This document shows, piece by piece, positions 21,152 through 32,049 of a DNA stretch of 64,000 nucleotides. The stretch's first letter is position 1. Each line of letters opens with the position of its first letter. The notes under the pieces are model-generated. The model was not told where the DNA came from and ran no database searches. It saw only the letters and a program-made list of their open reading frames with translations. This DNA is from Arenicola marina. Its lineage: Eukaryota; Annelida; Polychaeta; Arenicolidae. The position numbers and the translations under genes were made by a program. The stretch lies in assembly GCA_964019135.1 (NCBI GenBank), contig OZ025255.1, forward strand, positions 40,020,811-40,084,810, written 5' to 3'.

Positions 21152-21895
21152 ACTCCGCCGTTAGAAAGATATCCTGTTTTTGCTGTTCTTTTTTGCACTT
21201 GAATTGTTACAGCGAACAGCTGAACAGTACACCATTTTCTTCTAAAGGCATCGATGTTTTAAATTTATGAGTCAAATTCGCTTGTCACTATTCATGAGGT
21301 GTTAGGACGAGAGCTTGTTCCAAAGACGCACCGCTCGCATGTAAACAAAGTTTTGGTTCACCGGTAGGTAGTCGTCAGTGACGTCAACGCCTTGCGTTTG
21401 ATTGGCTAACTCTGGTCATGTGTTCAGAACATGTCGACACCCGCCTGACAGTTTTATTTTTATATAACATTGCAGCCCCCCGGTATTTTCTCTTATTGTG
21501 GAAGACGGGTTCAAAGGTTCAAACGCAAATGAGTTCTACTACATTATATCTATTTCAAAGGAGATGAACGGGAATGATTATTTAAGTTCATACTAAACTA
21601 TATTGATAAGGTGTACAATCCCATTTTTGACTTGAAAAAAAATTATGGTCCTTTCTCTTTAAATCTTCGCTCTATGATAAACGGTATTGTTGTCACAACG
21701 GAACAGTGTGCTGGTTTGCAAGCAGTGGTTGTTGTTACGCGAGAAAATGTTTTCGACGGAGTAAAAAATACAAAAATATAGTCGCCGTATGTGCAAAGCT
21801 CAATTCAAAGGTATTAAAGAGGAGCAACTTAAACACAGCGACCTTCACCATAGTGCTGGTTCACTGGCTGATCGGCAGTAGTGGATCCTCTCCTA

Positions 21896-24800
21896 TTAAT
21901 GGATGGGCCTACATGAGCGTACAATGTACACTGGCGGCGGGAGCGGCGCGGGTCCATTGGGAGGCGGTAGAGCGAAGTAAGGGTACACGGGTGCCCAGTT
22001 CGTATCGCCACGCATGTGTTCGTCATCTCCCGCGTCTAGTAGGTTTACTTTGCCCAGCACACATTGCGCGTAGGATGGGGGAGCTGAAGGTGAAAACAAA
22101 TATTGTATAGATTTAACTTTAGCCTAGGTAGGCTGTGTTTCTGCATATAACTTGAGAATTGGTATTTAGTTATTCAACGACTTTCAGTTTGTGTGGTAGT
22201 ATGTTACAAGCGTCAGAAAACATATTTCTACATGCAAACTTGGATAACTTTGGTAAATGAAAAATATGTTACACAAACTCACGAGGAAATGCTTCAACAC
22301 CGCAAGCCCCCGCGTCTGGCGCTGTTGGCTGACTTGGCGGAGGGAGGGGCATGCCGGGCGGAAGGGCAGGTGGAAAGGCCGGCGCCGAAGGCTTCGGTTC
22401 AAATCGGCCATACTTGTTTCTCAGGGGTATCGTTCCAATAGTAATGTTCAAGGGTAACTCGAGGTCGAACGAGGGTCCGCACGGGTCTACAATCAACTGA
22501 AACAAAAACAATAGATGATAGCAGTCGTGACGGGTATATACAAGTCAACTGGCTCAATGTATATTTAACCAAGAAAATAGACGCATACAGATACCGACCG
22601 TTTTTAACATACATTTGTTACGATTCCTCAGTAGCGGCGCATGCGAGCAAATACGTAGATATAGAGTATCCAGACAGACATTGGTTAATGCTAAATTAAA
22701 CTGGAAACTCGAACTAAAAACATATCACATACTAAAATAACTATTATTTATATTTTTGTGATTTGATTGGCGTTGAATGGCAATATCAGTTTGAGCAGCT
22801 ATATCGTGCCACACTAGTTCGACCGCGAGTCACGCTAGATCTACGGTCAAGTCCGTCAAGACAGGCAAAATTATGTTCAGGAGCAATAGCCAGTAGCAAT
22901 AAAACCCTGAAAGTAAGTAATCAAGTGCAAGCAGGTTGATCAAACATTCCAAAAAAGTTTTGTCATGACATGAACACTGACCCTGACACTGTACTGGATA
23001 TCAATGATGCGGCAATGAATCAACACCGATGGCGGCAGAGGCGGGATCTGGAGTCGCTCTCCGGCCCAAATCTCAGACTCTCCCGGCGGGATCTCTCCCT
23101 TCCGGATCTCCGCCACGGTTTGAGTAGCGAACAGATTCCTTGTCGTAGCGTGATATGTTATCATCTGTCGACATACGATGGCGACATGTATTAAAAACGT
23201 GGCTTAGGCCATCAATGGCTGGTTTAGCCCATTGGTGGTTTAGGCCATTTTTGTGCACATAAGGGCTAAACTGAACCCAGGAACCCACCGCGACAATGAA
23301 AGATGAATGGATGAGAAATTCCCCAGATAAGTTACCCGGGCTCCAATTCCAAACCAGGATCTATTGATCTACGGTCTAGTGCGTTAACCACCACAACAGG
23401 GAGGCCCACCCGTATTAGAAGCGCTACAGCTGTTGTTTTGGAAAACCCACTGATTCTGAAGCTATGAAAAACGGCGTTTGCATTTTCATATCATATATCT
23501 ACTTGGTCAACGGATAAACTGACTAGATTAATATACGTAATTGGTTGTGTGACAACAGAACATATGCGAAAGTATAAAGTTGGCCGACAACGGATATTGA
23601 CATGAGGCTTATTATATCAACGTGTATTCACAGGAAAATAACTTACCATAGAAAGTATCACTTTGGAGCACACCATGGTCCTGTTGCTCTTGTTGTCCAC
23701 TTCGCCATTTAGTATGATGTATTCCCCCGGGACAAAACCACCCTTGTCGATTCGAAACACGGCCGATATGGAGCCGCTCTCACAACACAGACAGCACAAC
23801 GTCTTGGATTTCTGTCCCTGCCTTGGAGTCTGGAATATAAAAGGCTACTCGATGCGTTATAAGACTCTAGAATACCAGAGGTAAGAAAACATGGCACCCC
23901 CCAACTGTCGTATAACATTATCTAGTTTGTACAACGTTTTACCAAAAGTAATTACCGGTTTAATTGATGGGTGCAATTGCGTCTTAGGCTACCTTTGGGC
24001 ATTTATTTGCTTTACACTGGGCCAAGAACCACGGAGGTAATGAACAGCAACAGCTTTCTCTAGAGGTCGTAACTAAGTAAAAAAGCTCTTATTTCGGTTG
24101 CCTTAAATGGCCCGTCATGTGTTTCTTGAGCAATTTTTACTTTTACATCGACCATTAGTTCCAATTTCACATACCAAAGTATCTGGTTCCAGGTTGAGAT
24201 CCAAGATGCTGAGCACAGTGAAGGCCTTCTTAAAGGTGTAGTCAAACTTCCATGGCTTGTCAATGGTACCCTTCAGCCAGTACCGGACTCGACCCATGTA
24301 ACCCTCTAAGGACGTGGGCAGGTTGGGGGGCAGGGTGAACTGGAAGGGGTACATATGGCGCCCCATTTGGTGGTAGGGGTGGTCCCCGGCGGAAGCTGTT
24401 GACAAAACCTTACGTCATTGACTATATATGTGTCACTTATTTACTGCCATCTTGTCACTTTAAATTAAAATTGAAATTAACATGATCACAAACATTTGTC
24501 ACAGTAATAGTTTCCAGTTTGAAGGTTGCTTCAACGAATGAAACAGTCCATCTATCAATTTGCGCACATGGTATACCAACCATATCCATATAGAGTTATT
24601 TCGAAGTTGAAGTAGGTCTCGTCGGCACTGTAGTGATGTACGACATTCGGCGAGCTTGTTCCCCTTTTATATGTTGTGTGCATCTCTCTCCAATGGACGT
24701 TGGCTGCCCCGTAAAACAAAAGCCTTATCCCTAGGGTAAAAACAGTGTAAGTATTTCAGTACATGATGCATGGAGGTATCAGTGAAATACATACTAAGCA

Positions 24801-25964
24801 AAAAGAACACACAAACTATCAGGGTCTGATCCAGATATGCTGGAAAAATGGTGGCCGGTTTCGAGTAATGGCCTAGCGTTTTTTGTTTTCACGTGTTTAA
24901 TGGTATACATTTCGGCCCTAAAAGGGGGGCCGGGGCCTGGTCCGCCCCCACCCGGATCTGTCCCTGACTATTACCGTATGAACCCACAGTATGTTAAAGG
25001 AAAAGCCCAGATCAGCGATGAATGATTTTTTATTAAAACTATGAAACCAAAAATCCCAGTACATATTTTTTATGAATCTCATAGAGTAATCATCGATTGC
25101 CCCAGTCATAGAGGTAGCGCATTGCAGCTGATGATGACGTCATGGTAGCAGTCCGAAATTCCTCACCTCGCCTGCCCGCTGATGCAGCCCGTCACCAGGC
25201 CTCCATTATTTGACTTGTGAGTTCAAAAACAACTCCCCTGCCATCAATCGTATTGGCTGCCAGAATTTTAGGATATATGGTTTATCGCGATTAAGCGCAT
25301 GGGCTGGATCGTGTAGCGTGAGGTTTTCGTCAACCGGTGACTACCCCGGCTCGGCACCCCGGTCTAATCCCCCCCCCCCCCAAACACCCCCCCCCCCACA
25401 CACACACACACACTATCCTCAACCCACCCCAACCCAGTTAATAGTTCTATGTTCCTAACGTTTAGATGGTTAGTCAGTCGACACTCCAGACGTCGTTACA
25501 GAGTGTTCATGGCCAGGGGGGAATTATGTAAATGTCTCCGCCCACCGAAAGTACACTTATTTCGCGACAGTAGAGGTTTTTAAGTCTAAACTAGATTTTT
25601 TTTCCGCGAATTCGTAACTACAATTTTGTTCTTTCATGAAACGTATCTTTAGACTGTATTCTCTCATTGGCATTGCTATTAAGGCCGAACTTGGCTTTCC
25701 CTTTAATTTGCAGTTGAGTAAGCTACCTCTCTAGTCTATATCTAAGGATGTTGTATAAATTCTGTCCATAGCAAATGCACAGCAGGATTTAGAGGCATTT
25801 CAAGGATTGCTATTATGAGCAGGATAATGTAAATAAAACAGCTTACCTCGAACTTTCATAGGCTCGTTCATGTCAACAACAACATGGCCAGTCAAATTCT
25901 GGCCTGCTTGGAAAACTCCAACTGGATTATCCAGGTTTATGGTGAACTCCTGAAGTTTACCCAT
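21896..25964 (-). CDS. ARRDC: Arrestin domain-containing protein, ARRDC2/3/4-like
   Basis: Seven exons: 25964-25847, 24730-24581, 24395-24175, 23829-23647, 23164-22982, 22496-22283 and 22083-21896. All junctions keep phase and the total is 1257 nt, 418 residues, the usual ARRDC length. The N-terminal arrestin domain starts MGKLQEFTINLDNPVGVFQA, with IRLLFYGAANVHWREM and SADETYFNFEITLYGY in exon 2. The C-terminal arrestin domain runs from about residue 180 (SGSISAVFRIDKGGFVPGEY) to ITIGTIPLRNKYG. The tail has two PPxY motifs, PPSY (near APPSYAQCV) and PPVY (LPPPVY), which in this family bind WW domains of NEDD4-type ligases. Family role: adaptor on plasma membrane and endosomes that recruits ubiquitin ligases to receptors. 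The exon 2 donor (G|GTTGGT) is weak. SINE copies lie in the intron at 23203-23403 and upstream at 26147. Confidence 0.92.
23203..23403 (-). mobile_element. tRNA-derived SINE, minus strand
   Basis: The reverse complement has GCCTCCCTG...GTGGTTAACGCACTAGACC near 23400, with a degraded B box, and the shared 3' part (gggaggttcc-like, CAAAAATGGCCTAAACCACC). It matches the SINE at 26147-26338 along its length. It lies in intron 4 of the ARRDC gene. Confidence 0.7.
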
Positions 25965-26146
25965 GGTAGATTCTGCATGGAAACAACAATATAAGACATT
26001 AAAGTACTGTTATGACATCATCCTTTTGTCTAAACTGTACAATAATTTATAAGAATGTACTGTTTTAGCGAGCACATAAATTGCGATTGACTCAAGGAGA
26101 CCAAACTTTTCCTGTTGAACAATCTTTCTTTTCTGTTGTGAAATCG

Positions 26147-26338
26147 GGGGGCCTCCCTGGTGTAGTGGTTAGCGCACTAGACCGCAGATCAATAGGTCCT
26201 GGGTTCGAATCCGGGCTCGGGCACCTAATCTGGGGCATGTTTCATTCCTTCATCCTTCATCGTCTCGGGAGGTTCCTTGGCCCAATTTAGCCTGTATGTG
26301 CACAAAAGTGGCCTAAACACCAACATTCCATTCCATTC
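26147..26338 (+). mobile_element. tRNA-derived SINE with perfect target duplication
   Basis: The head resembles a tRNA, with A-box TGGTGTAGTGG and B-box GGTTCGAATCC, the internal RNA polymerase III promoter. A tRNA-unrelated body of about 110 bp follows. CTGTTGTGAAATCG occurs at 26133-26146 and 26339-26352, a perfect 14-bp target duplication, so this copy is fairly young. It is not a functional tRNA gene: the head does not fold into a full cloverleaf by eye. Confidence 0.88.
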
Positions 26339-26352
26339 CTGTTGTGAAATCG

Positions 26353-27116
26353 ACAATCGCAGTCAATGTCAATCATGAGCAATAAGTGAGCGTGTCTGAA
26401 ACAGGTCACAACCACAATGGATGGTGAACTGGAAGCTTGACGCCCCATGGAAAGCCTCAGCAGAAAGAGATACAAATTTCTCATCAAAGCAAGCGTAGAT
26501 CACAAAATCCAATTTTAAAAACTGAATTTGAGATCATATGTAATTCATATGCAAAATACATACCGACATTTCCTTATATCCTATAATCACGCTAGAAATT
26601 ATTTTGTTTCTTGTGAATCCCACGAAACTCAGTTTGCAAAGCGTATATCCTATCCATCAACGCCGTACTGGGTGTTACTTGTTTCGAACACAATCGCAAC
26701 ATCGCTGTGTATCATATCCTTTCAGTATCCAATAATTTGAACGATTGTATCATATTCCACATTCAAATGACCATTATCGTCTGTATAATGACACATAATC
26801 CATGCGAAGTAGCCTACGCGCCTTGATGCGAAACACGACTTCATTCTTGCAATCTGAAAATGAACTGAACTGACTTGCGGTTGCAGCGTCCGACGTTCTT
26901 CCATGTCAGGGCGAACCACTGTTGCAGCTTAGCTCACGTATGACTCAAGTTTACCATTCCTACAACAATACATTTGGTAGGTTCTCTGATAGAATATGGA
27001 CTGACTTCAGTGAGCGATTTGATTGGTTTCGGAAGCGAGAGATGCAATGTACATCTTCTAAGTACTCTTATTCACGCTACATTCACCAGGTGAGGCTCAC
27101 AGAGCGTACTTTAAGT
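26353..27116. other. Non-coding stretch upstream of the ARRDC gene
   Basis: Contains no recognised gene. It may include the ARRDC promoter and 5' UTR exons; no TATA box or CpG cluster stands out. Confidence 0.4.
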
Positions 27117-27195
27117 GAGAGAATACCCGTGTTAACAGTTCATTCTTAAAAAAGATATGTACTTTTTCAAGAATGTACTGTTACACGGGCATTCT
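27117..27195. repeat. Hairpin, probable MITE remnant
   Basis: GAGAATACCCGTGTTAACAG at 27117 is nearly the reverse complement of CTGTTACACGGGCATTCTC at 27177-27195; the arms extend inward through AAGAATG. Non-coding. Confidence 0.6.
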
Positions 27196-27467
27196 CCTTT
27201 CCCTAATTATAAACACTTAATATACACCCAAGTATATGCATTGAGTAATTGAAGCAAACTTATTTGGTCTGATCAAGCAAGTAAGTTGATGGCCATACAA
27301 ATCACTAAAATTTTTAGAATAAAATTATTAACACGCAGTCACTCAAACAATAATCTCTGTTATACTTAAAGGTTTAAATTGTTTCAGTCAAAATATATTC
27401 ACTCATGAATAAGCAATACATTTCATGCAGATACTACCAAAAACATATATTGAACTGGTGACAAAAA

Positions 27468-27880
27468 GTGAGGATCCAGCAATTTGACAATGGAGGGGTG
27501 GGGGGTCGTTTCTTCCGTTTATTTCTTTTTTTCCGGCAATATATGAACGCCCATTTTCACAGCATCACCCCCCCCCCCCCCCGTCCCGGTCGCAAGTCTC
27601 CGAGCCGCCCCCATCCTCCCCCGGTCGCAAGTCTGCGAGCCGCTCCCCCCCCCAGGTTCGCTATCTGATGCGTGGATTCCCGAGCAAGTTTCCAGCGCAC
27701 CACCACCCCCCCCCCCCACTGGTCGTCACAAAACTGGTGGACCCCCGTTCCCCAAATTTTGTTCAGAGCCCCCCGCCTCGCCCTCCAACCCCGGTCGCAA
27801 GTGTCCATGGTCCCCCCCCCCCCCCCACCCACCCTCCCGCCTTTTTGAAATACCTAGATCCGCTCCTGCAACCCCATACT
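27468..27880. repeat. C-rich repeat related to the GGCGGATC MITE family
   Basis: GGATCC near the left border and TAGATCCGCTCCTG at the right, with repeated CCGGTCGCAAGT units and long C-runs between. This resembles the better-preserved element at 49944-50299, whose interior has CTTGCGACCGGG. It is probably a degenerate copy. Confidence 0.5.
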
Positions 27881-28540
27881 TAACAATATTCGTAACAAAA
27901 TTTACTTTCGTGCAAGCGTAACATTCGCAAAACATCCTCGTCCGTTACGCCCGTAGCGTAAGGCCCACGTGACACAGTAATAACACTGAGCGAATATTAC
28001 GAGAATGTTCGTACGTAACCTTCTGCGAATATTACGGGAATGTTTGTCCGTAACATAAGATGAAAATTACAATGAGCGAATATTACGCGAATGTTATCTG
28101 TTTGCTGGGACTGTAGTTATACTATATAGTAAGTAATATATACAGAGGTACTACTGCAGTTATACTATAGTATATAGTTATACTATATAGTTGATCATAT
28201 GATAGTATAAGTATACCATAGTTCTATGATTTCTTGAAATAATATTATAGCAATGCTATAGTAGTCAGATAGTGACTATAGTCATATTATAATCATGTTA
28301 TGCTGACTACAGTAATACTATAGATGCTGTAGTGATATCATGGTAGCAGTGCGATAAAAATTGTTTTACTATAGTACTATGTAATTTCCCGACATAATAT
28401 TATAATAATACTATAGTAGTCAGACAGTGACTATAGTCCGATTATAGTAATATTATACTGACCATAGTATTACTATAGTTTTTTTAGTATCATAATATTA
28501 TGGTATAACTATAATATTACTATAGTGAATTTTCTTAACT
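27881..28540. repeat. Degenerate short-unit repeats, AT-rich
   Basis: 27960-28100 has three copies of GCGAATATTACG followed by GAATGTT. 28110-28520 is built of TATAGT steps, with a segment near 28225-28330 (CTATAGTAGTCAGATAGTG) repeated near 28390-28490. Non-coding. Confidence 0.65.
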
Positions 28541-28761
28541 GCCCCCTTTACAGTTATGCTCCTGGACCACAGATTACTATTTTAAGACAATGAAGCTCAA
28601 ATCAAATGCTACAAGTCATATCTCATCTCGCCAGGCTAGCGACGCCAAAGTTCATAGAGATTAGCTGAAACAGATATAAGCTTACCACTTATAGCCATTC
28701 AATATATTTCCTATTCCAAATATGCATCTACACATAAGTTCATTGGATGCATGTATACCTT

Positions 28762-28878
28762 GCCTGAAAATTCAGATGTTACAGCTTATCAGTCAGATAA
28801 TAGACTGTAATAGTCAGATAATGCACTGTAATAGTACATTATTCTGACTGTCCAACTGTAACATCTGAATTTTCAGGC
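28762..28878. mobile_element. 117-bp MITE with perfect 23-bp inverted ends
   Basis: GCCTGAAAATTCAGATGTT at 28762 and its exact reverse complement ending at 28878. The first bases resemble those of the palindrome at 55674-55761 (GCCTGAAAATCAGACG), so they may be relatives. Confidence 0.8.
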
Positions 28879-30699
28879 TAATTGGATATCAAATCTGTTG
28901 TGCATTGTCTTTGACACCAGTTACCCGAAGCAGAGTACCACATGTCTGATTCTATGTAAGTATGTAGTATGTCAGTACTGGTCATGCGCGATATAAATTA
29001 CCAGACCAAACACAACAGGATTATCCCTTTAGAGCATCGCGTTTGATGTTTCGAAATATTAATCGTATACATATGCCGTAGGACTCCTCTCGCCTTTCCG
29101 CAACATTTTTCAAACTTCGCGCATGCGCCTTGCGATCTCCGCTGCACTTCTCCGCTAGGTGGCAGCTGTCACTTGGTGGCGCACTACTCACTTTGTGGGC
29201 TATTAGTCTATGTAGTTGGTGTTTTAGGGCAGGGTAAAGCCAGCCCTACTTCACCGCCAAAATATGCTCGTAAGGGGCATTTCACCTTGAAAATCGGCTC
29301 GAACGTTAGAACGCGAAAATAGGCACTCGGAAGGGAAATTCACCTTGGACCCGCTCGCTTTATTATTTTCCCCGGCAAACCCCGCCTATGAAAGCACATT
29401 TTCAGAAGCCCGAGACCGAGTTTGGTGGTGCAAAAGTGGGGCGGCCGGGGGGGCCCCCGGGGGGGGGGGCATTACTGCGAACGCCCCTCAAAACCCGGCA
29501 ATAAGCCCTCCCCCCCGCCGGGGATATTGCATAGTCGGTACGCCAGCGTTCCTACTTATTTTCGTAGTCGTATTCCCGTGTTGATTGATTCCCCTAATTT
29601 GGAATAATAGAATGACAGTGTTTACATTGATGTATCATGATAATTCGATTAATTCTGACCGCGCTCAACGGTTGACTGTTGAGTAGCACGACCGAAAAAA
29701 ATGAAATTTCCAGTATTCAACCAGTGCTCAACAGCATACTTAGTTTTCAATTATTCTTTCAATTGTGCGTCTGGTTCAGCAGTTGGGAACTATATATCAC
29801 TGCATAGTGAGTTTTTAGTTGAGTCTCGATCAGTTCACGCTTATCGAATATTAAAATTCCCAGTTCACAATTAATAAAAATGCTTGATCACGACTGTCGG
29901 CTAATAAACATCATTCCCAGTTTACGAGAATTATTTTCCTCATTTCCAGTTCACGGTGAAATGAAAAGCCTGAACTCGAGGAACGGAAATACGCCCCCCC
30001 ACCCCCACCTCATATGTTCACCAAGATTCTGTTAAGTCCTTAATTTCAACCCATTACTAACTACGAATAATTCTAAGTTCCGATTTCAACCAACTTTCAA
30101 CCAATAGTGTCACGCTTTTTACCTAGATTATGTTAAGTCCTTGCTTTCAACTAATTTCTAACTACGAATACTTCTAAGTTCCTGATTTCAACTAGCTTTC
30201 AACTATTAGTTGCATGAGAACCTAGATTTCAACTCTTTTCTAACTGAAGGGTAATTTACATATCCAAGGGCCAGGTGAAAACTAGTTGAAAAATAACTGT
30301 TCAGTTAGCTTTCAGCTGAGGACTTCCTGTAATTCAACTTAAAGCTAACTTTTCTTTTTCGTACGGGTCGCTCCGAAATGCGAAATACGGTAGGTCAGTG
30401 TTTCGTATCAGACCCATGGTGGGTAAAAAAAACCTTCTGGGTCATTTTGTGACCCTTGACGCCTTTATACAGGGGTATGTTCTAGGAGGGGTCCGTGGGG
30501 GGTCGGGCCGAGTCATATCACAAGTATAACGGCAACCTGCACAGATCAGTCTAATCCATATAGATCTATAAGTTGATCCTAAAGATTTAGAGCTAAAACT
30601 ATTAGTCAACATTTTCATCGGCCTGTATGTGTAATCCAATCCTGAACTCTGGCACTGGGCGTATGATGAAATCCTATGGAAAGGGTATTTATACAATTC
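28879..30699. other. Non-coding stretch with a diverged tandem repeat
   Basis: No gene recognised. G/C runs lie near 29445-29470. 30020-30235 carries about two copies of a roughly 103-bp unit (TGTTAAGTCCTT, then AACTACGAATA, then CTAAGTTCC, then CAACTTTC-like). A segment near 29905-29990 resembles 8345-8440 (CACGGTGAAA/CACTGTGAAA, GAGGAACGGAAATA), another dispersed repeat. Confidence 0.5.
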
Positions 30700-30810
30700 C
30701 GGAATATACCGTTCACATTTTGCGAAACAGAAAATTGAAAAAGTAAAAATTCGGCTTTGTAATGTTCGGAAGCAAAAGGAAAAACAAACAAGAACTCACT
30801 AGGACACCGA
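30700..30810 (-). repeat. Fragment of the 42308 fold-back element family
   Basis: GAAACAGAAAATTGAAAAAG and GGAAGCAAAAGGAAAAAC match the outer parts of the two arms of the 42308-43738 element, joined without its interior. Confidence 0.6.
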
Positions 30811-32034
30811 TGGTGACGAAAATCATTTTTGGCTCACAGAGCATGTCTTTTTGAACATGTTGATTCAGACCACAACGTTGTTCTTTGATTATTAAATAAG
30901 GGTCATTTCTTGATTCCAGTACCTTGACTATGGTATATGCCGAGTTGCCTGGCTTAAGCTTTAAATTGAAAACAAAAGCGTCGTTTTGACGTTAAGGCCG
31001 GGGCTTAGGAAATAGCGGCATGGGTGAATGGTATTACTCATGGCCCTTTCTGTTTCATTATACCTACTTATGAAGTCATCGCGATGGTAGCATTGCCTGG
31101 GTAGGTGAACAGGAACCAGCTACATTATGTGCTTCAGTCACGTTAACAATTTCGACGTAATTTGACGCACACATACCCCTGCGCAAAAAAGGTACGCACG
31201 CCAGTTTTCGTTTGATATACCGTACAACGTCAAATGAATCGGAAGTCACTCTAACGTATAATAACAGAGCAATAGCCTACGCAAAACTGGGATGTCATAC
31301 ATTGCGCCATCAGCGGGCAAGATGCACGCTTTAGGCGCTAGTTAAGGCTATGGTTAGGTTATGGTTAGGACTAGCTAGAGTTAGGTAGGGTTAGGGTTAG
31401 GGTTAAGGGGTATGCGGCCCTATTTTAAGCAATTGCACACTGCATGCACCGATATTAACGGAATTAGAGGTCAACCCGTGGTTTGGGACCGCTGACGTCA
31501 CGATGACCTCACGTGACGCATTTGCCACCGGTCAATCTAATGTCAGAGTAGAGCCTAAATGAACGTGCATTTTTGAAGTCAAGAGCGATTCTCTTGACTC
31601 AATATTAATGGCGTTATTAATTTTACGTTTCATTGAATAAGACGTAATCGTGACGTCACATGACGTCACTTGTCGGTCAGGATAATGCCCAAGATGCCGT
31701 TTATTACTTTATTATATGTACTTATGAATTCAGGTAACTCAAATTGGAGCAAGCCCCAAATTTTGTAGGACCCGGTTAGCTATGACGTCATTTTTGACGC
31801 ATACTTATCCCTTGCGCCAAAAATTTTACACACAGCACAAGCTGTCCCTGAAAACGACCTGTGACGTCAAACAAACCGGAAGTCTCCATATCTTGTAATA
31901 GCTGCATAATAGGCTACGTAAGATGGTCACGTAATGATGTGACAAGCAGCATTGCGCCAATGTTTACTGTCACAAGTCATTGGATTAAAGCTATGGCTTG
32001 ACCAAATGGCCAAAAGTTGCATAGTTAGGTATAG
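30811..32034. other. Non-coding stretch with TGACGTCA sites
   Basis: No gene. Several TGACGTCA or TGACGTCAC motifs occur (near 31494, 31655, 31862), with a short TTAGGGTTAGGGTTAGGG run near 31387. The 31200 and 31815-31960 parts look like diverged copies of one repeat (GGAAGTC, CATTGCGCCA). The CRE-like sites may simply be part of that repeat. Confidence 0.4.
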
Positions 32035-32049
32035 GTATAGTATAGTATA

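Noticed and set aside
21706-22110. Plus-strand 134-residue frame overlapping ARRDC exon 7
   Set aside because: It is antisense to an exon with clear PPxY motifs and correct splice phase; no domain of its own.
26147-26230. Possible tRNA gene
   Set aside because: A and B boxes are present but the sequence does not form a full cloverleaf, and it is bounded by a target duplication with a SINE body, so it is a SINE head.
31380-31410. TTAGGG repeats, possible telomeric insertion
   Set aside because: Only about three units with imperfect flanks; chance or a degenerate interstitial trace.
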